Shown in pieces: positions 31,961 to 34,772 of a stretch of 34,772 bases of DNA. The translations under genes were made by a program, and so were the position numbers. The stretch's first letter is position 1; every line of letters starts with the position of its first letter. The stretch is taken from assembly GCA_043803845.1 (NCBI GenBank), contig JAZDJT010000005.1, positions 1 through 34,772 of the forward strand. The letters are read 5' to 3'. The stretch is from JAZDJT01 sp043803845 (GTDB lineage Bacteria; Patescibacteriota; Minisyncoccia; Minisyncoccales; GCA-002788555). The notes beneath the pieces were generated by a model that saw only the letters and a list, made by a program, of their open reading frames with translations, had not been told where the DNA came from and did no database searches.

Positions 31961-32578
31961 ATGTCTTTAATTAGTTCTTTGATATCGGAAGGCTACTTAA
32001 AAAGTACTCGGATAATTGAAGCTTTTAGAACTATAAAAAGAATTGATTTTCTGGCATCTCATCTCAAGTCATTGGCCGAGGTGGACGAAGCCCTACCAAC
32101 CGGCGAAGGTCAGACGATATCCCAGCCAGCGGTAGTGGCTTTTATGATAGAGCTTTTACAGCCGAAAGTGGGAGAGAAAATTTTAGACATTGGTTCCGGC
32201 TCGGGGTGGACTACCGCTCTCTTGTCTCAGATAGTGGGAGAGAAAGGGAGAGTCTTCGGATTAGAGTCGGTGCCTTCCCTGGTGCAATTTGGTCGGGAAA
32301 ACATCAAGAAATATAATTTTTTCGAAAAAGGAATTGCCCAAATCCTTTTAAAAGATGGTTCAAAGGGACTGCCAAATGAGGCACCGTTTGATAAGATAAT
32401 GGTTTCCGCCTCGGCGGAAAGAATTCCTCATCCGTTAAAAGACCAACTAAAGACAGGAGGAAGACTGGTAATCCCAGTTTTTACGAGCATTTGGTTGATA
32501 GAGAAGAAAGATGATAATGACTTTGAAGAGACAGAATACCCGGGTTTTGTATTTGTCCCTCTAATAAGTGGAAAATAG
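31961..32578 (+). CDS. pcm: Protein-L-isoaspartate O-methyltransferase-like enzyme
   Basis: SAM-dependent methyltransferase related to PCMT, which repairs isoaspartyl residues in aged proteins. Seen: GEGQTISQP (48-56), the family-specific substrate loop, and the SAM motif LDIGSGSGW (75-83), followed by the acidic E of VFGLESVPS. The segment PFDKIMVSASAERIPHPL is the usual post-motif. With 205 aa it is close to normal. The SAM-binding region is intact. Methylation of another target is possible in such lineages. It is 9 bases after the polyprenyl synthase gene and ends before a hairpin. Confidence 0.9.
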   Translation: MSLISSLISEGYLKSTRIIEAFRTIKRIDFLASHLKSLAEVDEALPTGEGQTISQPAVVAFMIELLQPKVGEKILDIGSGSGWTTALLSQIVGEKGRVFGLESVPSLVQFGRENIKKYNFFEKGIAQILLKDGSKGLPNEAPFDKIMVSASAERIPHPLKDQLKTGGRLVIPVFTSIWLIEKKDDNDFEETEYPGFVFVPLISGK

Positions 32579-32597
32579 AAATAATATTTATATTAGT

Positions 32598-32612
32598 CCC
32601 ACTATAAGTGGG
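32598..32612 (+). promoter_or_regulatory. Hairpin just before the metallophosphoesterase start
   Basis: CCCAC-TATAA-GTGGG is a perfect 5-bp stem. Its 3' arm touches the only purine-rich site (GGGAAAG) before the ATG at 32622, so it could limit translation. The phrase AATAAGTGGAAA (32563-32574) is echoed in CTATAAGTGGGAAA here. Confidence 0.45.
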
Positions 32613-32621
32613 AAAGCAAAC

Positions 32622-33452
32622 ATGGCGAAAGAAACAATTATTTTTACAATCATACTATTACTGTTCCTTTTTATTTACTCTTATTTTGTGGAGCCCTTTA
32701 GCTTGCAGATTGTAAGAAGGGATTTATCATACAGTGATTTGCCTCTCAACCTTGAAGGATTGAAAATCATGCATCTTTCGGATTTTCATTGCCGCAGTTT
32801 CACCATTAGAGAAAAAAGGTTAGTCGAGGTAATCACTCGGGAGAAACCGGATTTTATATTTTTTACCGGCGATTTCGTTGAGAAAGACGAATGGATTTCG
32901 TCCTGCGAAGAAATTTTATCCAGAATTGCCAATGAAAACCCCAATTTTTTCGGAGTTTTCGGCAATCACGACCACGGATTGAACACTTCCACTGAAAAAC
33001 TGGAAAGCATTTTTGAGAAAAAAGGAATAAAAATATTAACAAACGAATCAACAGTGATAAAGTTCAAAAACGGCCGTTTTTACTTGATAGGCATAGACGA
33101 TCCTTATTTGGACTACGACAATCTCAGCTCGGCCCTAGAAGACGTTGAAAAGAATAAATTCAAAATTCTTCTCTCGCACTCCCCCCAGATTTTTCTAGAG
33201 GAAAAAGAATTGATTAATAATAACGATATTGACCTTATTTTGTCCGGTCACACGCACGGCGGACAAATAAATATACCTTTTATAACAGATTTTTTCCTTT
33301 CCCTTTGGCCCAGCGGAAAATATACAGCGGGCCTTTTTGAGGAGGGTAAAGTCCTCATCTATGTGAATAGGGGGATAGGTAGCTTTTATAGATTGCCCCT
33401 GAGGTTAAACGCTCCTCCCGAGGCCACCATAATCACTTTAAGATTAAAATGA
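32622..33452 (+). CDS. Membrane-anchored metallophosphoesterase (YkuE-like)
   Basis: A calcineurin-like phosphoesterase with a two-metal centre. All motif blocks are seen: D54 and H56 in HLSDFH, D84 in FTGDF, N115 and H116 in GNHD, H185 in LLSH, and H210 and H212 in GHTHGGQ. An N-terminal helix (about 5-23) anchors it. I prefer ATG 32622 because the frame's GTG at 32568 overlaps the previous gene and would add 18 polar residues. Relatives act on lipid-linked or cell-wall substrates such as UDP-diacylglucosamine. The stop overlaps the mltG ATG by four bases (ATGA). Confidence 0.9.
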   Translation: MAKETIIFTIILLLFLFIYSYFVEPFSLQIVRRDLSYSDLPLNLEGLKIMHLSDFHCRSFTIREKRLVEVITREKPDFIFFTGDFVEKDEWISSCEEILSRIANENPNFFGVFGNHDHGLNTSTEKLESIFEKKGIKILTNESTVIKFKNGRFYLIGIDDPYLDYDNLSSALEDVEKNKFKILLSHSPQIFLEEKELINNNDIDLILSGHTHGGQINIPFITDFFLSLWPSGKYTAGLFEEGKVLIYVNRGIGSFYRLPLRLNAPPEATIITLRLK

Positions 33453-34525
33453 GAAAAATCATAATCATAGTCTCCGTAATAATTCTCTTTATATTTTTGG
33501 CGGTTACCGGAGCGTATGTTTTTATCAGTAAAGAAGTAAAAGAGCCTTTTAAGTCTGGAGGCGAGGAGTCAGTTTTCGAGATTAAAGAAGGAGAGGGCAT
33601 AAGAGATATCTCTCAAAGTCTTGCAAAATCAGGATTGATTAAAAACGCTCCCTATTTTTTATTTTGGAGCTTGAAAGAAGGCAAGCAGGATAAGATTCTG
33701 CCTGGTCTTTATTGCCTTTCTTCATCAATGAGTATTGTAGAGGTTATCAACAAAATTTCGTTGGAAGAAAACGCTATTGCTCCGCACATTAAACTCACTT
33801 TCCCCGAGGGATGGCAGATTTCTCAAATCGAAGAAAGGTTAAGGGCAAAAAATCTTCTTGGTCTTGGGGCGATTTTCGCTTTAAAAATAGAAGACTTTAA
33901 TGAGGCTTATAAATTTTTGTCAGACGCGTCGAAAGGAAACAATCTTGAGGGATATCTTTTCCCGGACACCTATTTTTTTGATTGCCAAGACCCAGAAATC
34001 TTTTGTGACAAGGGGGAAGGGGAGATAAAAAAGTGCAGGAAGGATGATGTTAAGGAAATAATTTTCAAGTTCCTTGATAACTTCAATGAAAAACTTACCG
34101 ACGACTTGAGAATGGAGATTAAAAAACAAAAAAAATCAATTTTTGAGATAGTAACTATGGCTTCGCTTCTGGAGAAGGAAGTTAGGACGCGAGAAGACAA
34201 AGAATTGGTGGCTGGAATTTTGTGGAAAAGGCTGGAAGAGGGCATTCCTTTGCAGGTCGATGCCACTATTAATTATATCCTCGGCGGTAAATCAACAGTT
34301 ATTTCTATAGAGAATACCAAGATAGACTCTCCTTATAACACTTATAAATATAGAGGTCTTCCGTCTGGTCCGATTTCCAATCCTGGCTTGGAATCAATAG
34401 AGGCAGCCGTATCTCCGGAGGAGAGCGATTATTACTATTATCTCTCTGACCCCAAAACCGGCAAAACCGTGTTCTCCAAGAGTTTTGAGGAACATAATCA
34501 GAGCAAACAAAAGTATCTAAGATAG
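33449..34525 (+). CDS. mltG: Endolytic transglycosylase MltG
   Basis: Membrane-bound enzyme that cuts nascent glycan strands and so sets their length. An N-terminal helix (about 4-26) is followed by a LysM-like region (SVFEIKEGEGIRDISQSL) and the YceG/MltG domain. The catalytic glutamate is E242 in MASLLEKEV. LEGYLFPDTY (166-175) and YNTYKYRGLPSGPISNPG are typical of the family. Length 358 aa is normal. A short cysteine-containing insertion (FDCQDPEIFCDKGEGEIKKC) follows the PDTY motif. Translation is coupled to the preceding gene. Confidence 0.95.
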   Translation: MRKIIIIVSVIILFIFLAVTGAYVFISKEVKEPFKSGGEESVFEIKEGEGIRDISQSLAKSGLIKNAPYFLFWSLKEGKQDKILPGLYCLSSSMSIVEVINKISLEENAIAPHIKLTFPEGWQISQIEERLRAKNLLGLGAIFALKIEDFNEAYKFLSDASKGNNLEGYLFPDTYFFDCQDPEIFCDKGEGEIKKCRKDDVKEIIFKFLDNFNEKLTDDLRMEIKKQKKSIFEIVTMASLLEKEVRTREDKELVAGILWKRLEEGIPLQVDATINYILGGKSTVISIENTKIDSPYNTYKYRGLPSGPISNPGLESIEAAVSPEESDYYYYLSDPKTGKTVFSKSFEEHNQSKQKYLR

Positions 34526-34545
34526 GATAGTAAAAAAATCAAAGG

Positions 34546-34772
34546 ATGAAAAAATTTTTAATCTTCACTTTTTGGGTTATTTTTTTCGGAGGATTTATCG
34601 CCTCCATTTTCTTTTTACCGGGCGAAAATATAAAGATTGGCACTCAGGGCAAGGTATTTTCTTTCTTAAGACCGTTACCCGAAAAAAAGATTGTCGATAT
34701 GATTTTTGTGGGCGATATAATGCTTTCTCGCAACGTGGATAAAAAGATGAGAGAGTACGGAGACTTTAAATA
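34546..34772 (+). CDS. CapA/PgsA-family protein, cut by the window end
   Basis: The first 75 codons are visible from ATG 34546. A hydrophobic helix (about 4-23) is followed by a linker and then DMIFVGDIMLSRNVDKKM, the start of the metallophosphatase-like PGA_cap domain found in poly-gamma-glutamate capsule proteins. In reduced lineages these are often general surface or wall enzymes, so capsule formation is not implied. It begins 20 bases after mltG. GG directly before the ATG is too close to serve as a normal ribosome-binding site. Confidence 0.75.
   Translation, partial: MKKFLIFTFWVIFFGGFIASIFFLPGENIKIGTQGKVFSFLRPLPEKKIVDMIFVGDIMLSRNVDKKMREYGDFK

Noticed and set aside
32568..32621. GTG start of the metallophosphoesterase at 32568
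   Set aside because: It overlaps the preceding gene, adds polar residues before the membrane helix, and covers the hairpin region.
1..34772. CRISPR array, insertion sequence or defence island
   Set aside because: No regularly spaced long repeats, no transposase and no nuclease-helicase cluster are present. All short repeats found have too few copies or irregular spacing.

Overview
The window reads as a piece of chromosome from an uncultivated, reduced-genome, Gram-positive-like bacterium, most probably of the Candidate Phyla Radiation (Patescibacteria, Parcubacteria-type). This placement is inferred from several features. The DNA is AT-rich and genes are tightly packed, often without a Shine-Dalgarno. 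EF-Ts is very short (150 aa) and phosphoglycerate kinase is shortened. A type IV pilus locus lies beside cell-wall genes, and small palindromes sit in the intergenic spaces. TGA is used as a normal stop (recO, pilM, the metallophosphoesterase), so the UGA-to-glycine code of Gracilibacteria/Absconditabacteria does not apply. No rRNA or marker phylogeny is possible from this window alone.

Layout. 1-922: the 3' part of a cysteine-rich, probably surface or virion-like protein, closed by a terminator. 932-7153 (+): a compact run of ligA, a PfkB sugar kinase, pgk, a D,D-carboxypeptidase and mraY. 7155-7825 (-): a secreted 3D-domain protein with its own promoter and a structured leader. 7900-8652: recO. 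8691-16400: a sensor kinase and single-domain response regulator, then pilB, pilC, three pseudopilins and a PilX-like protein. 16465-21343: pilM, pilN, pilO, a small PilP-position protein, a large Ig-like membrane protein and a small anchored protein. 21358-23925: a RodA/FtsW-type glycosyltransferase and a coiled-coil/lytic transglycosylase fusion. 23987-25285 (-): rpmE-prfA, divergent from rpsB-tsf (25433-26640). 26719-28907: a small membrane protein and lepA. 28914-29922: a stable-RNA block with tRNA-Thr(UGU), tRNA-Tyr(GUA), tRNA-Thr(GGU), rpmG and tRNA-Trp(CCA). 30075-34772: uppS, a trans-polyprenyl synthase, a PCMT-like methyltransferase, a metallophosphoesterase, mltG and the start of a CapA-like gene.

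How the genes fit together. Three themes recur. The first is peptidoglycan and its lipid carrier: UppS and the polyprenyl synthase make the carrier or related lipids, MraY loads it, the RodA-type protein polymerises, and the carboxypeptidase, MltG, the 3D protein and the MltB-like fusion trim the wall. The second is a monoderm-style type IV pilus, with motor PilB, platform PilC, pseudopilins and the PilM-N-O alignment complex; no PilT, PilD or PilQ is present here. The third is translation: S2, EF-Ts, L31, RF1, LepA, L33 and four tRNAs.

The points most worth a second look are: an array of three hairpins before the polyprenyl synthase; the 3D gene's hairpin leader that hides its ribosome-binding site; overlapping divergent promoters with a triple repeat in the rpmE leader; tandem palindromes covering the kinase start codon; a cis-prenyltransferase with altered signature motifs; a PGK lacking key substrate residues; and a tRNA-Thr with G at position 55. 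I found no CRISPR array, insertion sequence or clear defence system.
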